Notes under the pieces: generated by a model
Seen by the model: only the letters and a program-made list of their open reading frames with translations
Database searches by the model: none
What the model was told of the DNA's origin: nothing
In this document: positions 1-9,246 of the stretch, in pieces
How the letters are laid out: every line of letters begins with the position of its first letter
Numbering within the stretch: position 1 is the stretch's first letter
Program-made: the position numbers and the translations under genes
From: Cyclostephanos tholiformis
Taxonomy: Eukaryota > Bacillariophyta > Thalassiosirophyceae > Thalassiosirales > Thalassiosiraceae
DNA length: 17,068 nucleotides
NCBI GenBank assembly: GCA_036939975.1
Contig: JALLPB010002589.1
Span: 1-17,068 of the forward strand
Direction of reading: 5' to 3'

Positions 1-173
1 CTACGTAGAAAACCTACGGAGGGATAGTTTTTTGTTCCCGCCAGAAGGCAAATAGTGGTTAAGCTGTTAATAATGCAATAGCTCATCATGGCAACATCTG
101 CCATTTCAACTACCCCAACCTCTCCCTCCAGTATCATCAGCAACATACCCTTCCAACATGTTTAGCATGTCAA

Positions 174-596
174 TCATTTGACAATGTCACTGGATATCAT
201 ACCAATCCTCACCATTGTCAGTATTTTTCTGACTGTTGTTAAGCCATCTTTGTTCTTCACACTGAGTGTGTCTTTGGAATTTGACAAGAAGACAAAAGCA
301 TGGAGATGGTTGTGGAATGCATTTCAAAGCATCTCTTTCAACTCATTAAGTGGTGCCACCTCCCTAGCCTGCAAGGATTGTCCCGAATGTGTTGATTGAT
401 CCACAGGGGAGGGAACACTGAAAGAAGCACTGCAATCGGAGACCTCATTATCTGCATACTTCACCAATTTCATGGCATGGGGAATGCTCAGATGAGGCAG
501 CATATTGAAGAAGCTAACTGGCTTCTTGATCAACCAATCAAACATATTGATATTGATGATGATATGGGGATGAAATGAGGTGATGAGATATTCCAC
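174..596 (-). pseudogene. Unrecognised open stretch with one in-frame TGA
   Basis: The minus strand from 596 down to 174 reads as one frame of about 140 codons, interrupted only by a TGA at 324-326. The first part (90 residues) contains a hydrophobic, His/Pro-rich start and a Ser-rich middle. The part after the TGA continues in the same frame for about 50 codons with unremarkable composition. A TGA at this point could come from TGG or CGA. I recognise no domain. It lies downstream of the piggyBac-like relic B on the same strand and could be part of that element or of an unrelated one. It may also be a chance open frame, so confidence is low. Confidence 0.25.
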
Positions 597-1394
597 TGCA
601 TCGATTTTCTCTTTTTTAGAGGTGATTGCTGGGGATGATGGGATGATGGGATATCAACTTGATAAGTAAAAAGCAGCATGGGGTGTGATTTATCATATTG
701 ACCAAGAGGACTTCACGGATGTCATTGAACACTTGCAGGGGACAGATAACTTAGTAGAATGAGATTGAACAATCCATTTCCATTTCTGAATTGGGTTGCA
801 CTAGCATGTTAATCTCAATTTTGAGACACGGTAAATGCTCTTTAAAATGTTATGTTTTAAGAGTTTTTGCCCCATATTGCAGTGCATTATACCTCTTGAT
901 ATTATTGGTGTGAAGTTTGCATTGGAGGGGACCCTATGCAATTGTACAGGGTAAGTAGTATGTTGTACCTCAAATTACAACAATATCAAAGGTGTCTCTT
1001 TGACCAAAGAACTACCATAAGGAAAAGTATCTACAATGGTAGGCATATAGTCAATTGGTGATTCAATAGGGCCAAACCTCTAACTATACGTCAAAGTGCA
1101 TTGAGGAGTTCATTTTTATGTTCCACCAATAATTAGAGGCCCCCCAGTGCATTGTTCTCCATCCTCCTAGACCTATTCCCACTCAAGTCAAGCACAACAA
1201 TTCCAATCTGAAATGAATCATGGCAAATCATCTGGAAAATGCCACCTCCAATTAGATGTAATATTTAATCAACCCCCCAATGCACTTGACGTGGTCCCCA
1301 AAGCATTTCATGTAACAAGTCTGGCAATAGGTCCTGATTTGCCCCCACTATCATGGATAGTTGATGTGCAGGTTCTCACGACCCCGGAATACTG
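597..1394. other. No recognisable gene
   Basis: This stretch contains only short open frames in either direction and no protein motif I recognise. It lies just beyond the C-terminal end of the minus-strand piggyBac-like relic B and probably contains that element's 3' part or its flank. I found no terminal repeat or RNA gene in it. Confidence 0.5.
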
Positions 1395-3270
1395 GCTTAT
1401 GTACCAGCTGACATCCCAGCATGCTGCCTCACCTCAGTCTCAGTCAAAGAGGAGAATGCATCTTTGTCCAATCTTGATTGAGCTAGTTTGCAATGCATAA
1501 TTTCACCTGTTTCCACTGAAACTCGAAGTGTGACATAGCTGGGTCCCCCCTTAAATGAGCCCAACAGTTCACCATATTCTGCAATCCAACACCACAAATG
1601 AAACTGAACTGGTGATTTGGCCACAACTTTGTTGTACCTTGTTACACATTCTCCAAACCATTTGTTTGATGCCATTGATGACTCACATCATTAACAGAGA
1701 GCGCTTGGCATCATTTTTCTGGCTGAATGGTTGGGGGGGGTACCTGAAGATTTCCACTTGCAGTTTACTAGCCACTTCCACCAACACACCATGCATACTC
1801 ATCATCTTCATCATGTTATCCATGTTCCTGAGGCAATGAACCACAAACTGCACTCAATTGACAGTCTGTGAACTGTGTGAAGCTTGCGCCCCCAACTCCT
1901 CTTTATCCTTCATCTCTTCCCTGTTGATGTAATCACAGGGAGCATGTCTGGGCCAGTGTTGATGCTTTTTGATCAGTACAATCCTGTTTATGCATCATGA
2001 TGATGTCCATGGCAACACAGAAGCTGCTGTCCATATTCACAATTTTCCCTGTGTGATGTAGGGTGCAGGGGCTCAACATGTAGAGCATCCTGTTGACTGG
2101 TGTCTTTTCAAACCACTCCTCTCCCACTTCAACGGGTACATAAACAGTACACATGCCATTTCTTAACTTTGGATGGTCCTTCCATTCAAAGAGCTTTAGT
2201 ATCTTTCACAAGATTGGATGCCCCCCATCCTTGTCAGCAATCAAATGGTTGTTGTTACCAAATGGTTTTGGCTTCCACATCATGTGAATAAAACCCAGAC
2301 AAAGGTTCATACTTTAGCCAAGATGGAAGGTAGGTTGATGGGTAATGCTCATGAAAGCATCAAACATTGATGCTCTTTGTGAGACCTGTCAACAAATTTG
2401 GTTGGGGGGGGCTGGTCAGTATAACATATAGCATGTGTATTTTCCAAAAAGCGACTTTTTCTTGAGATGAAAGAATTGAGGCGGAAGGGGGTGCCCTCAA
2501 ACATGTCAACACAAGCACTCCTCGACCACCAGCTTTCTCAATCCATGATCCCCTCTGAGCATTCCATAAAGAAGAACTCACTGAGCCAAATGTAGAACTT
2601 GCCAAAGTCCATTGGCACAGTCAAATACATTAATGAATGCATGCATTGGGCATGCACATCTGGAACAGATCCATCTCTGACATTTGGGCAATTTAGTTCC
2701 ATTGTTTCATCATCCAACTTCCAGAATTATCTCCAAACATGCCCTGTGCCTGACAATGGCAGAGTGAGAGTCTTGTCTCAAACACCCTGCACTAGCTCTT
2801 GGTAGTCACCTAGTCTGAGTGAGTTCTCGAGTGCCTGCTGATTGTTGTCATCAAATTCACCACTCCCACTCTCCAACAGAGCTCAGCCATTTTATCATTT
2901 CCTGTGCCAATCACAGTAGGTATTATGTTTGCTGTTGAACAACAATTGTCCTCCTCCATGGGTGCATGATCCAAGGTGACATCTCCATTCATCTTGATTG
3001 AAACTGATTCAATGGGCACCACATCAATTTGGAGGAAGTTCTCTTTGCAATGGGGAAGACAGTGCCATTGTCAATTTTTGGGATGTGAATCAAATAGTAC
3101 AACTTCTCCTTCCTTTGCACATGGTGGGTGCCTTCCCTGGTCATCACAACACCACTCAAATTGAGCTTATTGTCACAATCAGGCCACTTCTCTCTTACTT
3201 TGTTAGCAGTTGGGGGTACGAATCATACCATGCCAGAGCCTTGGTGGGCTCCAATGCCAGTGGGGATATG
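1395..3270 (-). pseudogene. piggyBac-like transposase relic (copy B)
   Basis: Read from about 3270 downwards on the minus strand, frame-shifting pieces line up in the order expected for algal piggyBac-like (DDE_Tnp_1_7) transposases. An N-terminal piece containing LSGVVMTREGTHHVQRKEK lies near 3080-3170. PMDFGKFYIWLSEFFFMECS follows near 2550-2615, then TPFRLNSF and YTDQPPPTKFVDR near 2385-2480. Next come KPKPFGNNNHLIADKDGG (2220-2280) and GKIVNMDSSFCVAMDIIMMH (about 1990-2055), which carries the second catalytic Asp. After these come VLIKKHQHWPRH (about 1940-1980), FVVHCLRNMDNMMKMMSMHG (about 1795-1855), FRYPPQPF, and LWPNHQFSFICGVG (about 1580-1625). I could not recognise the segment holding the first catalytic Asp. 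Several frame changes and in-frame stops show that the gene is dead. Family assignment is from remembered family pattern; edges are approximate. Confidence 0.7.
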
Positions 3271-3970
3271 CCTCATCCTGACCATGATTTGTGAGGTTTT
3301 GTGGGATCAGCCACAAAACTTGATAAAAAAAATCACAAATTCTATGTGGAAAAATTGGCAATGAAAAAAACTGATGCTTTTGTACAATATTGCCAGGCTA
3401 GCAACCCTGATGCACACCTGCATAAAGGATGCAATGTCTCTGCTGTTGGGAAACATCTCCCACCAGCCATTGAAATATTGCTTCTTTACACATAAAGGAA
3501 GAGTTTATCCTACTGGGTCCATTTCATTCGGGCGTTGGATGCCCTTCATCGAGACAGATGAATACACCTCTTTTTAGATAAAACCTCTTAGTCAGTTAGA
3601 GATCTCCAGCCGTTTTGTGCCCACGACAGTACTGTGTGCACTATCCCCATTAATTTGGGGGGAAAGGCACAAAACAACATGACCAACTGTTGGTAAAAAA
3701 CTTGCCAAATAGAAAGTGTAATTCCGTCAAACACGTGGATTAGTAGTCACATGGTTTAAGCTCCATTATAAGAAAGGCATACATACCCTCCTTCGGAGAC
3801 TTGCTAAATATCTTATTCCTACATGTAGCGCTGGTCCTCTTTCTATTAGCAAGAGCTTTCTGGTGATATGCAGGTCATTGTTGTCCAACCAATGGTTGAA
3901 GAGCTATGGTATTTCAAGGCTGACTAAAAACAACACTAACAAAATCACTAACAGAAGTGTTAGGTAAAGC
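3271..3970. other. No recognisable gene; A-rich stretches
   Basis: The stretch holds A-rich runs (for example around 3325-3365) and only short open frames. It is upstream of the N-terminal end of the minus-strand piggyBac-like relic B, so it may contain the 5' part of that element. I could not identify a terminal inverted repeat. Confidence 0.4.
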
Positions 3971-3973
3971 ACT

Positions 3974-4005
3974 AACAAAAACACAAAAACACAAAAACAC
4001 AAAAC
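3974..4005. repeat. Simple repeat, 8-bp unit ACACAAAA
   Basis: About four copies of an A/C-only unit (ACAAAAAC/ACACAAAA) follow each other directly. It is a microsatellite-like tract between relic B and the small plus-strand ORF. Confidence 0.8.
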
Positions 4006-4129
4006 CCAACTGATTAAATGGTGTCTCCCTTCACCATTGTTGCCTGGGAGTGCCAGGAGTGTGCCACCACCATGACATGTAGCAAGGAAGAAGGCGCCTG
4101 CCCCACAGCCAGGAGTGCCATGGTGACAG

Positions 4130-4570
4130 ATGCAAATGCAAACAGGACATATGGTCATGATGGTGGTCAGCAGCATGACATCATCCGGTCTCTGTCCACT
4201 TGCAGCTGTCCCCCACACAGTCAATAATCATGCATTACTTCTTGAGCATTTGATGGGGACAATGGTCGATGTCATCGGTATTGGTATTGAGAGAGGGGAC
4301 CAGGGGTGTAATTGTCACACTCATGATGTTTGTGGCAAACAAATTGTTCCAGGAGTGAAGCTAAGATTTCGCAAGGAAACAATGATCGATCCAGTGACAG
4401 TGAACAAGGAGGATGTTGTTGCAGCATACATTGTTGGAGATTTCACGATGATATGCAAGGTGGGCTTTCTGCTGCTGCATCTTGCGGTATGCCGGGCAGC
4501 CGATTATGATGGCTTGTATGCTCATGATGTCAAGGTTTACACTCCTCGATGCACAAACACATCCAAGTGA
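4130..4570 (+). pseudogene. Small Cys/His protein, possibly a pogo-element accessory ORF
   Basis: An open frame of 146 codons ends at a TGA at 4568-4570. The part after residue 50 looks real. It has a cysteine/histidine cluster (CNCHTHDVCGK), then a charged strand-like segment (VKLRFRKE), then CKVGFLLLH and a YDGLYAHDVKVYT segment. This order (CxCHxxxxC, then C-x-VGFLxxH, then YDG) matches my recollection of a short conserved protein found beside pogo/Tigger-type transposases in algal genomes. That is memory, not a search result. The first 50 residues are probably not authentic, because an overlapping frame (4018-4227) ends where this one becomes convincing. It converges on the pogo-like transposase relic at 5074-6030, which supports their belonging to one element. 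The function is unknown. Confidence 0.4.
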
Positions 4571-5073
4571 CAGAAGTGGCACTGCAACTATAGCTGCTGC
4601 CATGACAAGATAATGAATTTTAATCCAATTAATGCAATATAATCTTGTGACATCAGAGTCAGAATAAGTCATTGCTGAATGTAGTAAGGTGATTGATAGT
4701 CAAAGAAGTAAATAAGCTTGGAAATTTATTTGTCAAAGGTCGTTTGATATCATTGTAATACTATGTAAGCAACTATTGCACAATATCGATATTTGTCATT
4801 CTGTGAGGTGTGGGCTGAAAGACATAGTGGATGCAAGCAGGCTACGGAGTCACACTGTATGATGTACTAACTCCTCTGCAAGCCACAACAAAAATTAACA
4901 GAATGGCAGAGGGTGGAATGGTGGACAGAATGGTGGAATGGCGGCAATGGCTACCTACCTACTTTTTATGGTACATGCCAACGACACTGACACTGATGTT
5001 AACGATGATGATGATAACACTTAAATCTTTTATAGTATCAATTCACTGCTACTATTTGTTTACAATTCTTTAT

Positions 5074-6030
5074 CTAATTCTCACCATCTTCTTTGTCCAT
5101 CATCAACTCGGCAGTAGTGTCCAACTAGTTGCCAAACTCCTCATTAGGGAAGTAGAAATACCCCGTTTTCTTCTACACATTGATGATGACCTCAGAAGAA
5201 ACAGCGTGGTTTGCTGCAATGATCCATGCGGCAACCTTGTCGTGCTTCACCACAGGAATTGGCTTGTTCATGTCTTGGTTATGCAGCCACTCTGTGTAGA
5301 CTTGACACATCTTTGCCTTGAAGGACTTGTTGAATCCTAAGGTTCTGGATGGCAGTGGTGACCGTTCCCTTCATGTGGACAGAGAATGAGTCCAGTAGAA
5401 GAATGGGGATGATGTAATGCAGAACAGTAGCAACATATGAGGCAAGAATGGTATTCACCCAATTGAGCATGGTTGCCTCGTCAAACCATGCCTTGGGTTG
5501 ACAGGCATAGTGGCAGTCATCAGGCAACAGGGGCAGCTCGCGTCGTGCGATCTGCCCGTCACACTTGCCTGTCCAACCAATGAGATGATGAAGAACAAGT
5601 GAGCTGAAAAAAGATACATCAAGATTAGTATATCGTTTTTGAAAGTTACCTTTGAATACAACCATGGGGTGAAGACTCTTCCCCGATGCAGTGACAGACA
5701 TGGCAACAGTGACGCATTTGGTGTCAGCTGCCAATGTATGCATGTTGATGGTGCGCCCTCCCTTCTGGTGAATTGTAGTTTTATAGTTCATTGCATATTA
5801 GACTGGGGTCTGGTCCATGTTTAAAATAAAGTCCAGGTCCCAGGTTCCATCAAGAAGCAAAGGCCTGATAACATCGAGGTAAACAAAGGCCTCCACCTGA
5901 ACTTCAGCAGGATGACACTGTGCAGCATGAGTTACCATGCAATGGATGAGGTTGTCCTCACCATAAAGCGGGAGACAGAAATTTTCTGAGCTTGCTTAGA
6001 CTTCATGTTGAACTCAGGTTTTACTGCCAC
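5074..6030 (-). pseudogene. pogo/Tigger-type DDE transposase relic
   Basis: The minus strand encodes a DDE_1-superfamily transposase in pieces. KSKQAQKISVSRFMVR lies at about 5965-6005. The segment from 5938 runs to FILNMDQTPV, which carries the first catalytic Asp in its NMDQT motif. After an in-frame TAA come a GGRTIN segment, SVTASGKSLHP and VVFKGNF. Further on are CQPKAWFDEATMLNWV and the second catalytic Asp in ILLLDSFSVH. Near 5337 the frame changes and the usual DxGxxxxIPxGxT...QPxDV stretch is missing, joining IQNL to GFNKSFKAKM. The tail EWLHNQDMNKPIP to TGYFYFP carries two TAGs. So there is an internal deletion that removes the third acidic region, plus three stops and at least two frameshifts. 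The N-terminal helix-turn-helix half is absent. The 5' side ends close to the MITE-like repeat at 6042. It is not functional. Confidence 0.8.
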
Positions 6031-6041
6031 TCTTTTAAAAA

Positions 6042-6283
6042 TTGAAACACTACTAGCTAACTAAGGGGTAGCTAAGGGTTAGCTAAAGGTTGACTGAGGG
6101 TTAGGAATTTACTAGGAATCAGTACATGGCAACGAGTGTACACAATCTAAAATCGCTTCCCAAAAAACTCCACTGAAAATGGAATTAGTATATGTTCACG
6201 AGTCTTTCTACGCTATCGAATTCCTAACCCTTAGCTAACCCTTAGCTAACCCTTAGCTAACCCTTAGTTAGGGTCTGTTTCAA
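6042..6283. mobile_element. MITE-like inverted-repeat element
   Basis: About 65-bp arms at 6042-6109 and 6219-6283 are inverted copies. Both start with TTGAAACA at the outside and end with GGGTTAGGAATT at the inside. Each arm is largely a tandem array of an 11-bp unit, CCCTTAGCTAA (right arm) or its complement (left arm, more degenerate). The roughly 110-bp centre is unrelated and non-coding. TTAA lies next to both ends (6035-6038 and 6284-6287), which would fit a piggyBac-type MITE. The left side has three extra A residues between TTAA and the repeat. The right TTAA is also the left target-site copy of piggyBac element A. Confidence 0.6.
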
Positions 6284-6287
6284 TTAA

Positions 6288-6510
6288 TAAGAGCGGTAGT
6301 AGTTTTTTCCCGCCTACCCCTGAGTGTGCTGTTTTTCTTTTGTCAATCGGGCTGTGGTAAGTTTCATGAGTCGACCCAAGTATATAAAAAATCCGAAATT
6401 TTGCGCTAAATCCAATGGTTGCGTTGGGAATTTTTGAAAACAACTGCATTGCTTTGCAATTTAATTCCTCCTATTTTTAATTATCTGACTAATTTACATA
6501 GATTTAGTGT
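6288..6510 (+). repeat. Left terminal inverted repeat of piggyBac-like element A
   Basis: This stretch matches, inverted and with scattered substitutions and small gaps, the stretch near 13620-13838. Clear anchors shared with the right end are CCCCTGAGTGTG (right: CCCCTAAGTGTG), TCGACCCAAGTAT, GAAATTTTGCGCT (right: AAAATTTTGTGCT), AATCCAATG, GCAATTTAATTCCTCCTAT and TGACTAATTTA. The divergence means this element is much older than the nested one. The inner end is approximate. Confidence 0.75.
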
Positions 6511-6677
6511 CTGGTGCTTAACTCCCGGTGGTGTTTGTCTCCCACACCACACCCCCAAAACGTAGGCCGACTCATTTTGCAGTATGTAGATCGCTTCCTT
6601 TTTTTTACTTATTTACCTACTCTAATCATAAAATTTACGTAAAAATACAATAGATACCCCACAAACACAACTCTACC

Positions 6678-7181
6678 ATGGTTTCCAAGGCCTGCCAACC
6701 CCAATATGAAGAATCATTTGTTCATAAAGTGAAGACATCTTTTCACTGTGAATACACACAGGAAGGGTACTTGAAGCATCCCCGACCAATCATTATTTGT
6801 GGAGATATGAGGTTGGACAGTGGTTGGTTTTTGGTTGGTTTTTGGGTTGTGAGACACCTGACATGCGATTGGGTAGGCAGACTAGGTAAAAAAACACACA
6901 CCCCGACCATGGCGGCCGCTGTTGTACCATGGCCATCATGGTGCCTCACTCCCAGCGCCGAGACATTCAACAATCAGCCAACATATGCACCCATTTTTTT
7001 ACTAGCTCTTAAAAATATAGTTTCTCCACCAATTTTGGTCGCCTCAGCCACAGAGAAACAATGCCCTCTAGCCAAGCTCTCTGGCTACAGCCATGTCCAC
7101 TTTTCTCTTGTCAAAGCTTGTTGCACCAATAGCTTGAAAAGGGGGTCCATTTGGAATAATGACATTGTTGCAAACAACTAG
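6678..7181 (+). CDS. Unrecognised ORF between the left end and the transposase relic
   Basis: A 167-codon open frame starts at an ATG in a good eukaryotic context (CTACCATGG). I recognise no domain. It contains short tandem GGTTGGTTTTT repeats around 6822-6848 and a Trp/Val-rich segment. It sits inside piggyBac-like element A, upstream of the transposase relic and in the same orientation, so it could be leader sequence, the remains of the transposase N terminus or chance. The surrounding gene is badly decayed and a long open frame here is not evidence of function. Confidence 0.2.
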   Translation: MVSKACQPQYEESFVHKVKTSFHCEYTQEGYLKHPRPIIICGDMRLDSGWFLVGFWVVRHLTCDWVGRLGKKTHTPTMAAAVVPWPSWCLTPSAETFNNQPTYAPIFLLALKNIVSPPILVASATEKQCPLAKLSGYSHVHFSLVKACCTNSLKRGSIWNNDIVANN

Positions 7182-7265
7182 CGTACTTGCTAGCTAAAAA
7201 AAACTATCACAACCACATGACACAACCTCTTACCATTTCCGCTTTCCCATCAGCCTACCATCACA

Positions 7266-8669
7266 ATGCCCTCTACCTCCTCCTAGCACCAGCACATTGT
7301 CCTTGTTGACAAGGAATGGGCTGCTACCCTCATTGGCCTTCCCGTGCTGGTGCCTAACTCCTGGTGGGAAGGCTACTACAGGAGGGATGATGACACCCTC
7401 AATGCCGACACCATCATTGGTGTTGATTTCAATCAGCCGCACTCAAAGTACTTCCAACTAGAGTGCAGATCTATGCCATGAGATATAATGCTGTCCATGA
7501 ATTTGATGATACAGATCACACAACATACAATGCTTTGAAGTTTCGCCTTCTGCTCAATGCACCTGCAAATCCAGCAAACAAGGATGGAGTGATTGTGCCT
7601 AAAAAAACAAAAACAATCTGGAGACAGGAGGAGGACAAGGATGAGGATGAGGATGAGGATGATGACAATGAAGAGGAGGACAACTTTGTGACGCCATCCA
7701 AGTGCAACAAACCCACAGTACGCAAATGCAAGCACAAAAAAAGAAAAGCGACAATCAACCCTGATTTAGTTTTTGGTGCAGTGGTGGGAGCAAATGAGGT
7801 CAACAAGGTGAACAATGATGAGAATCAAATGACTATGGCAGATCCAAAGAAGTATACGGTGACAAAAATATTGAAATGGATGAGGTGCAATGAGGGAGAG
7901 GGGCGAGTAATCAAACCGGTGCCATGCACTACCCTGTCGGAGCTATTTGACATCAAATTGGAGGATGACAATTTGGACAAGATGCACAATGGATACGGAA
8001 CAATCTGCTTTCATCTCCTCTTTGATTGGCTGCTCCCCAAATTTGGCGAGGGCTTGGATGAAAATGGATTCTACAAGTCTGTTGCTGCATGAATGAGAAC
8101 GTACATGATTCAGATCACAAGAAAACATTCATTCTGGCCACAGTAATTTGATCCTTATGATGGGAAGTTCATCCTGGCAGACAGCGTCACACGCTTCTTT
8201 GGGTGTCAGCTTGCTCATGCAATAAAGGGACTCCAGACTGTTGGAGTACACGAGAAGCACTCGATGCAATCAGGATGGCAAAGGAGAGCATGCCTTGCAG
8301 CGCTTTCAGTGACATGCAAGGTGCATGCACTTTGCGGACAATTGGGCAGACGATGATCTGCAGAGCCTTCATGAGAATGTTGTGACAACCCAGAAGTGGG
8401 CCAACCTCATGGACGTCATCCTTGATGACTTCAAGGGGAAGGGCCACTGCATCACAATGGACTCCATTTACATGGGAGACATGATGGCACAGATTGGATG
8501 TGTTGAGTGGCAGCTCAATATGATTGGCACATCACAATCAAACAGAGTCGGAGTCAACATCAAGGAAATTGTTGACAAGATGAAAATTGTCACCTATGAG
8601 TTGATCATCTGGGAACACAAAAGCAAGAATTTGGTGTTCACCACATGGTCTGACAATGCCATTATGAAG
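7266..8669 (+). pseudogene. piggyBac-like transposase relic A, 5' part
   Basis: This is the N-terminal and central part of a piggyBac-like transposase. The first piece runs 7287-7463 (VLVPNSWWEGYY, then TIIGVDFNQ and YFQLE). The frame then shifts to a 210-codon piece (7463-8092) with YAMRYNAVHEFDD, an Asp/Glu-rich run near residues 56-72 and a Lys/Arg-rich segment after it. In-frame TGA (8090-8092) and TAA (8144-8146) interrupt a continuing match: MRTYMIQITRK, FDPYDGKFILADSVTRFFGC. Two more shifts give CWSTREALDAIRMAKESMP and CMHFADNWADDDLQSLHENV. The match then jumps to GKGHCITMDSIYMGD (about 8438-8480), which holds the equivalent of the second catalytic Asp. The region that should contain the first catalytic Asp is missing, so an internal deletion near 8385 is likely. 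The frame is then cut by the nested transposon after WSDNAIMKT. Confidence 0.75.
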
Positions 8670-8673
8670 ACAT
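8670..8673. repeat. Target-site duplication ACAT, left copy
   Basis: ACAT immediately precedes the left 44-bp inverted repeat and is repeated directly after the right one (12449-12452). The choice of 4 bp is supported because removing the element with one copy restores the interrupted reading frame. A TA duplication with a 43-bp repeat (AGACTG outermost) is also formally possible. Confidence 0.75.
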
Positions 8674-8717
8674 AAGACTGTTCGAATAGAAACAAACGTT
8701 TGACAATTTGGCGGGAA
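8674..8717 (+). repeat. Left 44-bp terminal inverted repeat
   Basis: It begins AAGACTGTTCGAATAG and ends TTGGCGGGAA. It is the exact reverse complement of 12405-12448, and similarity stops abruptly inside it (a T run on the left, CCGATAAACGG on the right in the same orientation). The internal AAACGTTT is palindromic and could be part of a transposase-binding site. Confidence 0.95.
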
Positions 8718-9246
8718 TTTTTTTTCACAACCGGACAGACCTTCTTTTTTTCAGAGCCTCGGCGACGAAAATCGAAAAACAAAAATTCGCCACACGGAAA
8801 CCTGGGGAAACGATGGGCGGCAGCGGCGATTGCCCATTTCTCTGCCTGCAGCATCGCGCACCCCAATCTGATCGATGAAAATTGATCCTCATGCGAAAGG
8901 CTATATCATGCCGTGCTTGGTTTTTTGGGAATTCCATTTGGGGAACGTGCGGGGTCACGACTGTTGCCGTGTGGCGCCTCCAGTTTACTTCTCCCCAAAA
9001 GCAGCAGCGTCGATTGACTCCTCCTGTTGCTCTGATCCACCTCATTTGATCGACCAGAACGCATCCATTGGTCATAAACAATGATATAATGCGCGCGGTT
9101 TGGTCAAAATTGCGTGGGGGAAAGCTCTGTTTTGCACGGAAATTGGGGGGGGGTATTAAGGTTAGTCTATGCAGTATTTATTTTATTTTTATTTATATGT
9201 CATGTTCTCAGCCACCAGCTTTGTGCCGTCCCTTACCACACTACAA
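8718..9246. other. Non-coding left end of the nested transposon
   Basis: This is about 0.5 kb between the inverted repeat and the stop codon of the DUF7869-type gene. It is rich in CpG and contains homopolymer runs of T and G (for example GGGGGGGG near 9147). Short open frames exist but none shows a motif. It would contain the 3' untranslated region and polyadenylation signal of the minus-strand gene, and I cannot point to the signal with confidence. Confidence 0.6.

Noticed and set aside
4831..5340. 169-codon plus-strand open frame.
   Set aside because: Its 3' part lies antisense to the pogo-like transposase relic and the rest has no recognisable motif.
6056..6272. Repeats containing CCCTTAG/CTAAGGG resembling telomeric TTAGGG.
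   Set aside because: The unit is 11 bp (CCCTTAGCTAA), present in both orientations as arms of an inverted repeat, so it is not an interstitial telomere tract.
6510..7365. Short similarity between about 6513-6535 and 7342-7364 (CTGGTGCxTAACTCCxGGTGG).
   Set aside because: It is only about 20 bp with mismatches. It could be a local duplication but there is too little to call.
7516..7815. Minus-strand 99-codon frame with a long poly-Ser run.
   Set aside because: It is the antisense of the Asp/Glu-rich stretch in the piggyBac-like relic and has no motif of its own.
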